Shown: positions 28,477-37,441 of the stretch, piece by piece
Numbering within the stretch: position 1 is the first letter of the stretch
How the letters are laid out: each line of letters starts with the position of its first letter
Source: Psychrobacter sp. UBA3480
GTDB lineage: Bacteria; Pseudomonadota; Gammaproteobacteria; Pseudomonadales; Moraxellaceae
Direction of reading: 5' to 3'
Assembly: GCF_002377945.1 (NCBI RefSeq)
Contig: NZ_DFQV01000015.1
Location: forward strand, 62,001 to 126,000
DNA length: 64,000 bases
Notes under the pieces: model-generated
Database searches by the model: none
Told to the model about the DNA's origin: nothing
The model's input: only the letters and a program-made list of their open reading frames with translations
Made by a program: the position numbers and the translations under genes

Positions 28477-28977
28477 TTACTGTTGCAGCGTTTCAGTCTC
28501 ATGTATTTTTTCAGCAGGATTATACTGTTCAGAAGTAGGTATCGCTCCACTGCGATTGTTTTCTTTCATAGATTTGGCGACTTCTGGTGGCATATAGTTT
28601 TCGTCATGTTTAGCCAGTACTTCACCAGCGACGAAAGTATCGCCCTGCATTTTACCCGTAGCCACGACACCTGAATTTTCAGCAAATAAGTCTGGCAGGA
28701 TACCTTGGTAAGTTACTGGCACGGTTGACTGAAAATCAGTAATCGCAAACTCAACATTTAATGGATTGTCTGCTGCACGCTGCACACTACCTGCAACCAC
28801 CATACCTCCAGCACGAATACGTTTGTCTTGAGGCGCTTCACCTTGGGCAATAGCGGTTGCATCAAAGTAGTAGTCAGTTTGCTGTCCAATAGCATAGATA
28901 ACCAACATAACTGCTACTGCCGCACCTACCAGCGTAAACATAACCCACGTCAGTTTTTTCCGACGAACTGCATTCAT
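28477..28977 (-). CDS. ccmE: Cytochrome c maturation haem chaperone CcmE
   Basis: CcmE takes haem from CcmABCD and hands it to CcmF in the periplasm. The protein has 166 residues. One N-terminal membrane anchor (about 10-30) is followed by the beta-barrel domain with [17 protein letters not shown]. The haem-attaching histidine is His124 in [12 protein letters not shown], with Tyr128. The C-terminal tail is polar and probably flexible. It is the last ccm gene of this operon and lies 243 bases after ccmD. Confidence 0.97.
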   Translation of the reverse strand: MNAVRRKKLTWVMFTLVGAAVAVMLVIYAIGQQTDYYFDATAIAQGEAPQDKRIRAGGMVVAGSVQRAADNPLNVEFAITDFQSTVPVTYQGILPDLFAENSGVVATGKMQGDTFVAGEVLAKHDENYMPPEVAKSMKENNRSGAIPTSEQYNPAEKIHETETLQQ

Positions 28978-29220
28978 ACCACTACCCCATTAATGAGTCA
29001 CTGTTTTATAAACCATAATCAATCTATAAAACAGAAAAATTTGAAGAAACTACCATTAGAAAAACGTTCTGAAAATGTCTTTCTAATCGTACTCTTCTAA
29101 TCGCTATATGGTAGCATTTTTCGGCCGAATCAATAAGCCTCATCACTGCCTATAAGGTCATATTTTTGTCAGTGTAAAGATACGGTTTCTTACGCTAAAA
29201 CCCTGATATTAAGATGATTT

Positions 29221-29442
29221 TTATTCAGCTTGTTTGGTTACAGGCGTTGAGGTTTTGGTGGTTCGTTGTGCTTGACGCGCTTGCTGAATAGTCAGCTGTT
29301 TGATAAGTGACTGTCGTTGTTTGCGGCTATAGATAATAAACGCCAGCATCACGCCGATCGTTATCGCCCAGCACGACCACACAAAAACCCCATGCTTACC
29401 CATGGCGAAAAACTCAGATACGCTATAAAAGTAAGGCTGCAT
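29221..29442 (-). CDS. ccmD: Haem exporter protein CcmD
   Basis: A small membrane protein of 73 residues needed to release CcmE from the CcmABC complex. One hydrophobic helix (FVWSCWAITIGVMLAFII, about 20-38) follows FAMGKHGVFVW, which matches the short CcmD consensus. A basic and then T-rich tail ends it. TAGGA lies seven bases upstream of the ATG. It starts 16 bases after the ccmC stop. Confidence 0.93.
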   Translation of the reverse strand: MQPYFYSVSEFFAMGKHGVFVWSCWAITIGVMLAFIIYSRKQRQSLIKQLTIQQARQAQRTTKTSTPVTKQAE

Positions 29443-29458
29443 AGTATTTTCCTAGCCG

Positions 29459-30247
29459 TTATTTGTGTTGACCACGAATGTATTCTTTGACCCACGCTTT
29501 GCCTTGATCACGGTATAAAATCAGCGTGTTGGTACGATAAATCGCTAATGTCGCAACCAGTAAATAGCTGCCGATAATCATCAGTAGCAAGGGCATCCAC
29601 ATATCTGCCGACATCTTCGGTGCGGCGGTCAAACTAAAGGTCGCGCCTTGATGCAAGGTATTCCACCACTCTACTGAGTACTTGATAATAGGCAGGTTCA
29701 CTGCGCCCACAATAGATAAAATAGCGGCCGCTTTACCACGATTGGCCGTATGCTCAAAAGCGGCAAACAGTGCCATCACGCCAGCGTATAAAAACGCCAA
29801 TATCAACATTGACGTAAGGCGTGCATCCCATACCCAGTAAGTACCCCACGTTGGTTTCGCCCAGATAGAGCCTGTAAGCAAACTGATGACACACAGCAAA
29901 AACCCCATCGGGGCAAGTGCCTGCGCGACCAAACTGGCCGTCTTAATCTTCCACACCAAATAAATCACCCCTAGAACTGCAAGGGAAAAATAGATAGAAA
30001 TGGCAAGACTGGCCGCTGGAACATGGATAAATATAATGCGATAGCTATTGCCCTGAAGATAATCAGGCGGCGCAAAAGCAAGGCCCCATACGCTACCTAT
30101 GAGCAAACAGAGACTGGCTAATATCGCTAACCACTTAACCCAAGGGCTAAAGATACGAAAAAACTGCTTGGTACCCACAGTGGTCAAGAAACCCTGCCAA
30201 ATGCGCTGCCACAAGCTAGGGGATGAGACGTTATTCAGGTTGGGCAT
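29459..30247 (-). CDS. ccmC: Haem transporter subunit CcmC
   Basis: CcmC places haem on CcmE in the periplasm. The protein has 262 residues and six membrane helices. The tryptophan-rich signature is seen as WAKPTWGTYWVWDARLTS, and histidines lie in FIHVPAAS and TLHQGATFS, the expected haem ligands. The gene is followed by ccmD; a 286-base gap with 14-base tandem repeats separates it from ccmB. Confidence 0.97.
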   Translation of the reverse strand: MPNLNNVSSPSLWQRIWQGFLTTVGTKQFFRIFSPWVKWLAILASLCLLIGSVWGLAFAPPDYLQGNSYRIIFIHVPAASLAISIYFSLAVLGVIYLVWKIKTASLVAQALAPMGFLLCVISLLTGSIWAKPTWGTYWVWDARLTSMLILAFLYAGVMALFAAFEHTANRGKAAAILSIVGAVNLPIIKYSVEWWNTLHQGATFSLTAAPKMSADMWMPLLLMIIGSYLLVATLAIYRTNTLILYRDQGKAWVKEYIRGQHK

Positions 30248-30427
30248 GGGAAGAAACCTATTACACAGCTTACTGGCGATAAAGGATGCGGTCTATAAAG
30301 GCACCACTATCAACTCACCTGCTGGCGTTAAACACTGGATAGAATCTACAAAGAGCTGTTTACGTATTCAATTGACTATTATAGCAAAATTGCCAGTTTT
30401 CACCACGATGTTAATACATGTGATGCA

Positions 30428-30512
30428 GATAACTAGATTTCGATGACTGGATTTAGATGGCCAGGTTTAGATAACTGGGCTTAAATAATCAAATTTCGAC
30501 AACTGGACTTTA
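30428..30512. repeat. Tandem repeat, six units of 14-15 bp between ccmB and ccmC
   Basis: Six consecutive units follow the pattern GATnACTGGnTTTA: 30428-30441, 30442-30455, 30456-30469, 30470-30483, 30484-30497 and 30498-30512. Each differs from the next at a few positions. It lies in the 286-base gap between ccmB (stop at 30534) and ccmC (start at 30247) in the transcribed region of the ccm operon. Confidence 0.75.
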
Positions 30513-30533
30513 GGATTGCAACAAGCAAATCGT

Positions 30534-31280
30534 TTAATTGAGCCATGACATTTTTAAAGTTGTAGCAATCACCCATGGCATAACTAGGACAGAAACAATA
30601 CTTCCTGCTAGTAATAAGGCTAGAATAGGCAAACCGTTCAGCCCAGAGGCAAATAAATCAACCGCACCTGTAGCAAAAATCAATACTGGCAACTGCATCG
30701 GTAAAGCAATCAAAGGCACTAATACTGCCCCATTCTTTAACGATAGCGTCAAGCTACTGGCAATCGCGGATAGCATCAAAAGCATTGGGCTACCTGTCAC
30801 GATAGACGCCATCAATATCCACGCTTCAAACCAACTGAGCTGAAATAATGGCACGGCAAGCAAGCTAAGCGCTGCCACAATACCACTGCTAAAAATCCAA
30901 TGAATGACCAGTCTAATCAATACCCATAGCGGTAATGACGCTTTGGCCACGACCAATTGCGCAAGCGTACCATTATCAAGCGCAGGCTTGAATAATCCAT
31001 CAACGCCCATTACCAGTGACAGCAACGCAGCAATCCATACTGCTGATACGCCCAGACGCTGCAATAGCGCAGGCTCACTACCGACTGCCAACGGAAACAA
31101 AGTAATAATCACTAAGAACAGTACTAACGGATACAACCATTGTACCGCTCCTTGCTGCTTGACTTGCCATTCACGGCGCCACAGCTGCATAAACCCAATA
31201 CTGCGAGGCGCTGCAACAATAGCATTTGGACTTTTATTCATGGCTGCTACTGATCCTACTTGTATTGGACGGTCTGTCAT
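30534..31280 (-). CDS. ccmB: Haem exporter permease CcmB
   Basis: CcmB is the membrane partner of the CcmA ATPase. The protein has 248 residues from the ATG at 31280, with AAAGGA six bases upstream; a longer TTG frame to 31319 is unlikely. After about 25 non-family residues comes FMQLWRREWQVKQQG, the usual CcmB N-terminus, then six hydrophobic helices. LDNGTLAQLVVAKASLP and GSPMLLMLSAIASSLTLS are family features. It follows ccmA after 45 bases. Confidence 0.95.
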   Translation of the reverse strand: MTDRPIQVGSVAAMNKSPNAIVAAPRSIGFMQLWRREWQVKQQGAVQWLYPLVLFLVIITLFPLAVGSEPALLQRLGVSAVWIAALLSLVMGVDGLFKPALDNGTLAQLVVAKASLPLWVLIRLVIHWIFSSGIVAALSLLAVPLFQLSWFEAWILMASIVTGSPMLLMLSAIASSLTLSLKNGAVLVPLIALPMQLPVLIFATGAVDLFASGLNGLPILALLLAGSIVSVLVMPWVIATTLKMSWLN

Positions 31281-31325
31281 TATTTGTCCTTTCACATATG
31301 CTGATGGTACTGATAGCAATCGAAC

Positions 31326-31955
31326 TTATACCATGTAATCTGACAAATCGAGCACTTGATTGGCGACACCGACTGCCTGATGACTGGTCATTAGTATCGA
31401 CCCGCCAGCCTGTGCAAATTCGCATAACCGCTCTTCCATACGTGCCACCATATCAACATCCAGCGCCGTGAAAGGCTCATCAAGTAACCAGAGCGGTGTC
31501 ACATCAGGAGTTAACAAGTACAATCTGGCCAGTGTGATGCGGCGCGTTTGCCCAGCGGACAGGTGACTTGAGCTGATCGTTTCAAACCCTTGTAGACCAA
31601 CCCATGTGAGCGCATGATCAATATCAGTAGCGCTTGGCGTAATGCCATATAAGTTCAGTAGAAACGTTAGGTTTTGTGCCACTGTCAAATTCGGATGAAT
31701 GCCCAACTGGTGCGAGACATATAAAGGCTGGATGGGCAGGCACGATTGGCCTTGATAAGTAACTTCACCTGACAAAACAGGTAACAATCCAGCCAACTGC
31801 ATGAGTAACGTGGTCTTGCCCGTCCCGTTTGCCCCGATGAGATGGCAAATACTACCCGCAGATAGCTGCAACGCAACTCCTTCGCACAGCGGTATCTCAC
31901 CGCGCTGAACTGTCAGCTCCTCAAGTGCAAGCAAAGGCGTATCCAAAACCGTCAT
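31326..31955 (-). CDS. ccmA: Haem exporter ATP-binding protein CcmA
   Basis: CcmA is the ATPase whose hydrolysis frees holo-CcmE from CcmC. The protein has 209 residues from the ATG at 31955, with AGGGG five bases upstream. Walker A reads GANGTGKTT, the signature SAGQTRR, Walker B LWLLDEPFTALD. It is the first gene of the ccmABCDE unit; ccmF, ccmG and ccmH are not in this window and must lie elsewhere. Confidence 0.96.
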   Translation of the reverse strand: MTVLDTPLLALEELTVQRGEIPLCEGVALQLSAGSICHLIGANGTGKTTLLMQLAGLLPVLSGEVTYQGQSCLPIQPLYVSHQLGIHPNLTVAQNLTFLLNLYGITPSATDIDHALTWVGLQGFETISSSHLSAGQTRRITLARLYLLTPDVTPLWLLDEPFTALDVDMVARMEERLCEFAQAGGSILMTSHQAVGVANQVLDLSDYMV

Positions 31956-32074
31956 CAAAACCCCTGGTTATTTATCAAGCAGCAATCAATATTCATCACA
32001 AACAAAGGCAATGTTCATGGCATAATACCCTATGCTCGCTACAAACACACAGTATAACAAATTGTCGATTACTC

Positions 32075-32130
32075 TGACTTCAAAAAGTACGACCTCAAAA
32101 AAATATGACTTTAAAATATGACTTCAAAAC
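32075..32130. repeat. Degenerate tandem repeat of a TGACTTCAAAA unit around a gene start
   Basis: Units of 13-15 bases begin at about 32075, 32090, 32105 and 32118 (TGACTTCAAAA, CGACCTCAAAA, ATGACTTTAAAA, ATGACTTCAAAA). The last unit includes the proposed ATG of the next gene, and the codons that follow look like a further half unit. No ribosome binding site is visible. Confidence 0.55.
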
Positions 32131-33221
32131 CTATGCCGACTTCACAAGATAGCCAAACACAAATGCCTGATACAGAGACTGACAACGCAGACACTAACTT
32201 GTCAAAAGAGCAATCAGTCAGCCACTTGACAGTAGATAGCTTGATCGATGCTCAAGTCAACTTTATGCAACGGTGGTTGCACAATCAAGCTGAGCCACTA
32301 GCGATAGAAGCTTGGCAATGGTTTGGTGCGCAGCCTTTAAGCAAATATATTACCTGTGACCATTTACAGCAGCTGATGAAAGACTGGCTGTTAAATCAGC
32401 CGATGACTGAGGTGATGCGTACCGATATCCGTGATATTTTACACACCATTATTTATCACCCAGTCAATGACAACGTGCCTTTGTCTGAGCTGATCGATGA
32501 TGCCCAAGTTGAAACGCTGGCCAACTATATCGGTAGCCATGAGCAGCAGCGCAACATATTGATTCATACGCTGGTCGGTAACGAAACCTTCGCAGATTTA
32601 TTGACCCAAACACTTTATCACGCTATCAATGACTTTATGGAAAGCACGCTCGATAAAGCAGGTGGCGTTGGTAAATTGATGAAGCTTGGGCGTAGCTCTT
32701 TTGAAAAGGCGACCAACAGAAACCTCGATGAAAAACTGCAAACCTACCTGCATCGCAATATCAAAGATTTGACGCGCAAAGCCGAAGCCAATGCGCAGGA
32801 ACACTTATCAAATGAAGAAGTGGCGCGTCTGATGGTTATGGGCTGGGATCGTATCAAAGACCAACCCATTAGTGAGCTACAAACCTATTTAAGCGATGAG
32901 CCCGGTAATAGTAGCATTGACCATATCGAAGCCAGTATCCAACAAAGCTATGACCGCCTGCGACTGTCACCATATCTGCACAGCTTAGTTTCGGCAAGCA
33001 TCGATACTTGGTATGCCAATCATCAGACTGACACGATGGCGACCATTGCAGCGAGTTTGCATATTGACGAAGCGGCCATGAAGCAATGTAGTACGGCTCT
33101 ACTGCCTATCGTGTACGATGCTCTTGAGACGCCTTGGTTGACGGCTCATATTCGTGAAATGCTAGAAGCGTTCTATGCACAGCCTGCTATCAAAGAAGGT
33201 TTGGCATTTAATCACGATTAA
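32118..33221 (+). CDS. Conserved-looking hypothetical protein, helical
   Basis: The protein has 367 residues and no signal peptide or membrane helix. The first 35 residues are polar and T/D/Q-rich; the rest is mostly amphipathic helices. Motifs such as WLHNQAEPLAIEAWQWFGAQPLSKY, LVGNETFADLLTQTLY and VGKLMKLGRSSFEKA look family-like rather than random, but I do not recognise the family. The start at 32118 is inside a tandem repeat and lacks a ribosome site; ATG 32133 is an alternative. The next gene starts 30 bases downstream, so the two probably form an operon. Confidence 0.75.
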   Translation: MTSKPMPTSQDSQTQMPDTETDNADTNLSKEQSVSHLTVDSLIDAQVNFMQRWLHNQAEPLAIEAWQWFGAQPLSKYITCDHLQQLMKDWLLNQPMTEVMRTDIRDILHTIIYHPVNDNVPLSELIDDAQVETLANYIGSHEQQRNILIHTLVGNETFADLLTQTLYHAINDFMESTLDKAGGVGKLMKLGRSSFEKATNRNLDEKLQTYLHRNIKDLTRKAEANAQEHLSNEEVARLMVMGWDRIKDQPISELQTYLSDEPGNSSIDHIEASIQQSYDRLRLSPYLHSLVSASIDTWYANHQTDTMATIAASLHIDEAAMKQCSTALLPIVYDALETPWLTAHIREMLEAFYAQPAIKEGLAFNHD

Positions 33222-33251
33222 TTTATAACTCTTACTTGTCAGCATACTATT

Positions 33252-34073
33252 ATGAGTCAACGCAATAAACTCAGCTTGTGGCAAAAAATCAAACGGTTAC
33301 TGACTGCTTCCGCACCGCAGTCAGTCGTCGATGCTGCAAGCGAGCAAGGGCGTGCATCACTTGCTGACAGCGAGATTAATAATACAAAAAATATATCGGC
33401 TGATATCTCTCTTGAATTAGAGGCGAATCAAGGCAGCGAACAGGATAACCCTCAAGCACAAGCACAAGCACAAGCAAATACATCTCAACTCAAAACCGAT
33501 AACTTAAAAACCGATAGCGCAAATACAGAACCTCAAAACCAAAGTGACACGCCTATCGTCGACTGCTTAAAGCAATATTTCAATGACAAACAATGGCACT
33601 ACACGCATTATCGACCCAAAACCAACGACAGCCAAAAATCGCATCATTTATCCTTGAGAATGCGTCATAAGCAAATAAACTGTGGCTATCTGTTTCGGGT
33701 GCAAGAAAAAAACAAACTACTGGCCATCTACGGCATCTTGCCATTTTTGATACCAGAAACTCATCAAAGTGCCGCGATGCTACTCATCACCCAAATCAAC
33801 TATGACATGCTAGTCGGTAATCTAGAGATGGATGTCAACGATGGTGAGATACGCTACAAAAATGCTATCGATGTCGAAGCGGTTGGTCTAGATAATGAGA
33901 TCATTGAGCATTTACTACAAAGCGTGGTTGCGATGACCACGGTCGCTAACGAGCTATTTGGCAACTTGGTTAATAATCAAAACCCTACCGAAGACATGCA
34001 AACGCTACTTGTCGAGCTACGTCAACAGTCAGACGCGCGTACGTTCTTTTTGCCGACTCAGTTTGTTCAATAG
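33252..34073 (+). CDS. YbjN-like domain protein with Q/A-rich N-terminal linker
   Basis: The protein has 273 residues. Residues about 1-25 are basic. About 30-100 are low complexity, including a QAQAQAQA run coded by a CAAGCA hexamer repeat at 33455-33478. Residues about 105-255 resemble the YbjN fold (also seen in tir-chaperone-like proteins): FNDKQWHYTHY, NYDMLVGNLEMDVNDGEIRYKNAIDVE, then a long C-terminal helix. YbjN-type proteins are linked to stress and motility regulation in E. coli, but the mechanism is unclear. It follows the 367-residue unknown gene by 30 bases. Confidence 0.6.
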   Translation: MSQRNKLSLWQKIKRLLTASAPQSVVDAASEQGRASLADSEINNTKNISADISLELEANQGSEQDNPQAQAQAQANTSQLKTDNLKTDSANTEPQNQSDTPIVDCLKQYFNDKQWHYTHYRPKTNDSQKSHHLSLRMRHKQINCGYLFRVQEKNKLLAIYGILPFLIPETHQSAAMLLITQINYDMLVGNLEMDVNDGEIRYKNAIDVEAVGLDNEIIEHLLQSVVAMTTVANELFGNLVNNQNPTEDMQTLLVELRQQSDARTFFLPTQFVQ

Positions 34074-34077
34074 TTCA

Positions 34078-34128
34078 GTCCGTTCGATAGTTAAGTTCAT
34101 TCGATAGTTAAATTCATTCGATAAACTG
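34078..34128. repeat. Three tandem copies of a 17-bp unit after the YbjN-like gene
   Basis: Units 34078-34094, 34095-34111 and 34112-34128 follow GTTCATTCGATAGTTAA; the first differs at two positions and the third diverges at its first base and in its last five. It lies between the YbjN-like gene and the deacetylase-like gene. Confidence 0.75.
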
Positions 34129-34218
34129 GTTGTTCAGTCAAGCCATCATCGACGATAGCTGATACTTATCTCTTTATTTTTCTATCCAAAAAACCATCAA
34201 TATTAAGCTAGAAATCTT

Positions 34219-35133
34219 ATGCTAAAAATTGCCTACTCTGACATCTTTCGCTATTCCGTGCCCGAAAAGCACCGCTTCCCCATGCAAAAGTACATTATGA
34301 TTCCTGAACGTCTACTGGCAGAAGGAACGATCAGCCAAGATAACTTCTTTGCCCCTGCTCGCTTAAGCGAAGATGAGATTTTGACCACACATACCGCAGA
34401 GTACTGGTATCAGCTTAAAACCCAAACACTGCCGCGCAAGGCTGCTCGTGCTATCGGATTTGAGATGACCCCGCAGTTGGTAGAGCGTGGTCGTTATATT
34501 GCCCATGCAACGTATGAGTGCGCTCTATATGCTCAGCAATATGGCGTGGCTATGAATGTTGCAGGCGGCACCCATCACTCTTTTGCTGGTCATGGAGAAG
34601 GCTTTTGCGTATTTAATGATGTTTGTATCGCTAGCAACTTACTACTAAATCGTGGACAGGCAAAGAAGATTTTAGTTATCGATTTGGACGTTCATCAAGG
34701 CAATGGCAATGCCAGTATCATGACAAATGAACCACGCGTTTTTGTCTTTAGCATGCATGGCGCAAAGAACTACCCGTTTCGTAAGCAAGTATCAGACTTA
34801 GATATTGAGCTAGACAATGATACCGGTGATGCTGAGTATTTACAGATATTAGAAGATACGCTGCCACGCTTAATCACTGAGGTTGCGCCAGATATGATTT
34901 TTTATCAGTCTGCTGTCGACGTGCTCGCTACCGATAAGCTCGGCAAACTTGGTTTGACACAAGCAGGATGCAAGGCGCGTGACGAATATGTTCTGCAGCA
35001 AGCAAAAGCCGCCAATATCCCTGTCGCTATCGTGATGGGTGGCGGCTACTCAGAAGATATCGAAGATGTGGTTGAAGCGCACTGCAATACCTTTCGTTTG
35101 GCACAGCAGATATTTTTTGAGGAATTGGTCTAA
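34219..35133 (+). CDS. Histone deacetylase family amidohydrolase (AcuC/HDAC-like)
   Basis: A zinc-dependent amidohydrolase with 304 residues. The catalytic histidine pair is in GGTHHSFAGHGEGFCVFND. Zinc ligands Asp157 and His159 are in DLDVHQGNG, the third is Asp234 in SAVDVLATDKLG. GGGYS near the C-terminus closes the site. Bacterial members deacetylate acetylated lysines, acetylpolyamines or other amides; the substrate here is not evident. The third-ligand loop reads SAVD instead of the common AGxD. The start has only a weak ribosome site (AAGCTAGAAA). It converges on the TauE/SafE gene. Confidence 0.9.
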   Translation: MLKIAYSDIFRYSVPEKHRFPMQKYIMIPERLLAEGTISQDNFFAPARLSEDEILTTHTAEYWYQLKTQTLPRKAARAIGFEMTPQLVERGRYIAHATYECALYAQQYGVAMNVAGGTHHSFAGHGEGFCVFNDVCIASNLLLNRGQAKKILVIDLDVHQGNGNASIMTNEPRVFVFSMHGAKNYPFRKQVSDLDIELDNDTGDAEYLQILEDTLPRLITEVAPDMIFYQSAVDVLATDKLGKLGLTQAGCKARDEYVLQQAKAANIPVAIVMGGGYSEDIEDVVEAHCNTFRLAQQIFFEELV

Positions 35134-35191
35134 TAACATATCGCTGAAAGGTGGAGACGATTCCAGAGTTGGAATGGCTCATATGCTCTAG

Positions 35192-35983
35192 CTATAACAA
35201 TGCCGTAATGCCTTGCCAGCCAACGCGTATTCCAAGCACGATTAAGATTAGTAAAATAAGCTGACGAAAACGCGCTTGCGGTAAATAGCGACGCAAACGG
35301 ATTCCAACTAGAAGTGTCACTATAGACAGCACACTCAAAAAAGTAATTAGCTGCCACTCACCACTGCTCAGTGCCATGATAGGCTCACGCAACACGATAA
35401 TTTGAGCAATCTTTCCTAAGAAATAGCACATGTTACCGACTTTGGCGATGGTGTTTTTATCGTCACTGGCAGACAATAAATACATCATCAGTATGGTCGA
35501 CATCGCATTGGTCGAGCCGCCGATGACGCCTGCACCAAAGCCAACGGTAATTAACATAGGCTTGGTGTTTGGGAGACGGATTTGTTTGCCGAGTAAGCTA
35601 CTCACAACGTAGAAAGCAATGACCGCGGCCAACAATAAAAGAATATAAGCGCTATCGACCCATAGCAAGAGTTTCGCACCTAAAATACTACCTAGTAAGC
35701 TGGTAAGCGCAAGCAACCAATAGCGTCTGCCGTAGTAGATAAAGTTTTGCCAAATGGTGCGCTCACCGCCTACTAGCCAGGTCATCACATTAACGACTAG
35801 CGAGGGGAAAATCACTAACACAATGGCGTGTTGCAATGGGTACATACTAGCAAGCGCAGTGGTCGTCACTAGCGTTGCGCCAAGTCCGCTAATACCATGC
35901 AGTAGTGAGGCAAGCGCAAAAATGACCGTCAGCACTAGCATCTGAGTGCTATCGTTACCAGCTATATTCATCATATCGGTCAC
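35192..35983 (-). CDS. TauE/SafE family membrane transporter
   Basis: The protein has 263 residues and about eight membrane helices in two repeated halves. The family motifs are GISGLGATLVTTTAL in the first half and GFGAGVIGGSTNAMSTILMMYLL in the second. The family exports or imports sulfite, sulfoacetate and related organic anions; the substrate is unknown here. The frame begins with GTG at 35983; ATG at 35974 or 35971 is possible, and none has a strong ribosome site. It lies downstream of coaBC on the same strand with a (TATATC)3 run between. Confidence 0.87.
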   Translation of the reverse strand: MTDMMNIAGNDSTQMLVLTVIFALASLLHGISGLGATLVTTTALASMYPLQHAIVLVIFPSLVVNVMTWLVGGERTIWQNFIYYGRRYWLLALTSLLGSILGAKLLLWVDSAYILLLLAAVIAFYVVSSLLGKQIRLPNTKPMLITVGFGAGVIGGSTNAMSTILMMYLLSASDDKNTIAKVGNMCYFLGKIAQIIVLREPIMALSSGEWQLITFLSVLSIVTLLVGIRLRRYLPQARFRQLILLILIVLGIRVGWQGITALL

Positions 35984-36037
35984 ACCATTTGAGGCTCAGC
36001 ATCTATATCTATATCTATATGCTTTGAGCCTGTAGCT

Positions 36038-37441
36038 CTAACTATCTTTACGTTGACCAACTGCTTGACCGATGATGCTAGCTAGTTGCTCAGCAATTTT
36101 ATCTTTACTGGTCTTCTCAAGTGTTACCGCGTCACGCTCATAGCGCTCAGAGAAAAACACCTGCATCGCATTGTCATCACTGGCAAAACCGATATCTGCA
36201 CGTGAGACATCATTACAAGCAATCATATCCAAATCTTTTGCGACCAACTTACCACGGGCATAACGCTCAACATCTTGCGTCTCTGCTGCAAAACCAACGA
36301 CAAATAGCTCTGGATGCGCAAGAGAAATCGTCGCTAGAATGTCAGGGTTTTTAACCAGACTGAGCGTCATGGCATCTTGTGTCTTTTTGATTTTTTGCGG
36401 TGCGGCTTCTTCCGTACGATAATCCGCCACTGCTGCGGTCGCGATAAAGATATCTGCTTTTACCAATTGGTTGTCATCATGAGAATGTAGCAAGTCATGA
36501 TTGTCGTTATGGTCGCTTAAATCATCATCACCGCAACCACAGTCGCCATGATGATGCTCGTGAGAATGGTTATGAGAGTGATCGTGCTCATGAGAATGGT
36601 CATGCTCATCTTCAAAATCTAGTTGAAACTCGCTATGCGTACCTTCCACACATTGCTGCGCGGCTATCAGCATATCTTCGGCAGACAGCACATCGATTCG
36701 TGTGACATTAAGCGGCGTGGGCAATGCCACTTTACCACCAGCAATTAAGACAACGTCTGCACCAGCAGCCACACAGGCACGGGCCAATGCAAAGCCCATT
36801 TTTCCTGAAGAGTGATTAGACAAATAACGCACAGGGTCAATCGCCTCTACCGTTGGACCTGCGGTAATGACTACTCTTTTTCCTGCCAGTAATTGCGGCG
36901 TTGTATTCATCGCTATAAACAGTAACACCTCATCCAATAACTGCTCAGGCTCAGGCAATCGCCCTGCTCCGACATCACCGCACGCTTGCTCACCGCTAGC
37001 TGGCTGGATAATTTGATAATTCATATCGCGCAATGTTTGCACATTTAGATTGACTACTGGATGCGCCCACATCTGCTGATTCATGGCAGGAGCAATAATG
37101 ACAGGCGCTGTAGTAGCAAGGCACACTGTGGTCAATAGATCATCAGCCATACCCATGGCCAAACGCGCGAGCGTATTGGCTGAAGCAGGTGCAATCACGA
37201 TTAAGTCGGCCCACTTAGCCAGCTCAATATGCCCCATGCCTGCCTCTGCTTGCTCATCGAGCAACGAGACATGCACTTCGTTACCCGTCAACGCTTGTAG
37301 CGTCAGCGGTGTGATAAATGCTTGTGCGCCTGTCGTCATGATAACGCGCACATCAAAGCCTGCCTTAACTAATAAGCGGGCAAATATAGCAGATTTATAA
37401 GCGGCGATACCGCCAGTAATAGCAAGCACAATATTGGACAT
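36038..37441 (-). CDS. coaBC: CoaBC, phosphopantothenoylcysteine synthetase/decarboxylase with His-rich insert
   Basis: A bifunctional enzyme of coenzyme A synthesis: CoaB joins 4'-phosphopantothenate and cysteine with CTP, CoaC decarboxylates the product with FMN. The protein has 467 residues. The CoaC part (1-180) shows TGGIAAYK, GHIEL with catalytic His71, PAMNQQMW and the CGDVGAGRLPE flap. The CoaB part starts near GKRVVITAGPTVEAIDPVRYLSN. Residues 267-325 are an insert with about fifteen His, many Asp/Glu and the CGC of GDCGCGD. It sits between the Rossmann core and DIFIATAAVADY. The family normally has about 400-410 residues. It is divergent from radC. Confidence 0.95.
   Translation of the reverse strand: MSNIVLAITGGIAAYKSAIFARLLVKAGFDVRVIMTTGAQAFITPLTLQALTGNEVHVSLLDEQAEAGMGHIELAKWADLIVIAPASANTLARLAMGMADDLLTTVCLATTAPVIIAPAMNQQMWAHPVVNLNVQTLRDMNYQIIQPASGEQACGDVGAGRLPEPEQLLDEVLLFIAMNTTPQLLAGKRVVITAGPTVEAIDPVRYLSNHSSGKMGFALARACVAAGADVVLIAGGKVALPTPLNVTRIDVLSAEDMLIAAQQCVEGTHSEFQLDFEDEHDHSHEHDHSHNHSHEHHHGDCGCGDDDLSDHNDNHDLLHSHDDNQLVKADIFIATAAVADYRTEEAAPQKIKKTQDAMTLSLVKNPDILATISLAHPELFVVGFAAETQDVERYARGKLVAKDLDMIACNDVSRADIGFASDDNAMQVFFSERYERDAVTLEKTSKDKIAEQLASIIGQAVGQRKDS

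Noticed and set aside
30099..30446. 115-codon plus-strand frame overlapping ccmC and the repeat array
   Set aside because: It is mostly antisense to ccmC and runs through the tandem repeats without any ribosome site or motif.
36001..36020. (TATATC)3 microsatellite between coaBC and the TauE/SafE gene
   Set aside because: Only three short copies, with a weak AGCAT/ATGCT hairpin; too little to claim a regulatory or phase-variable element.
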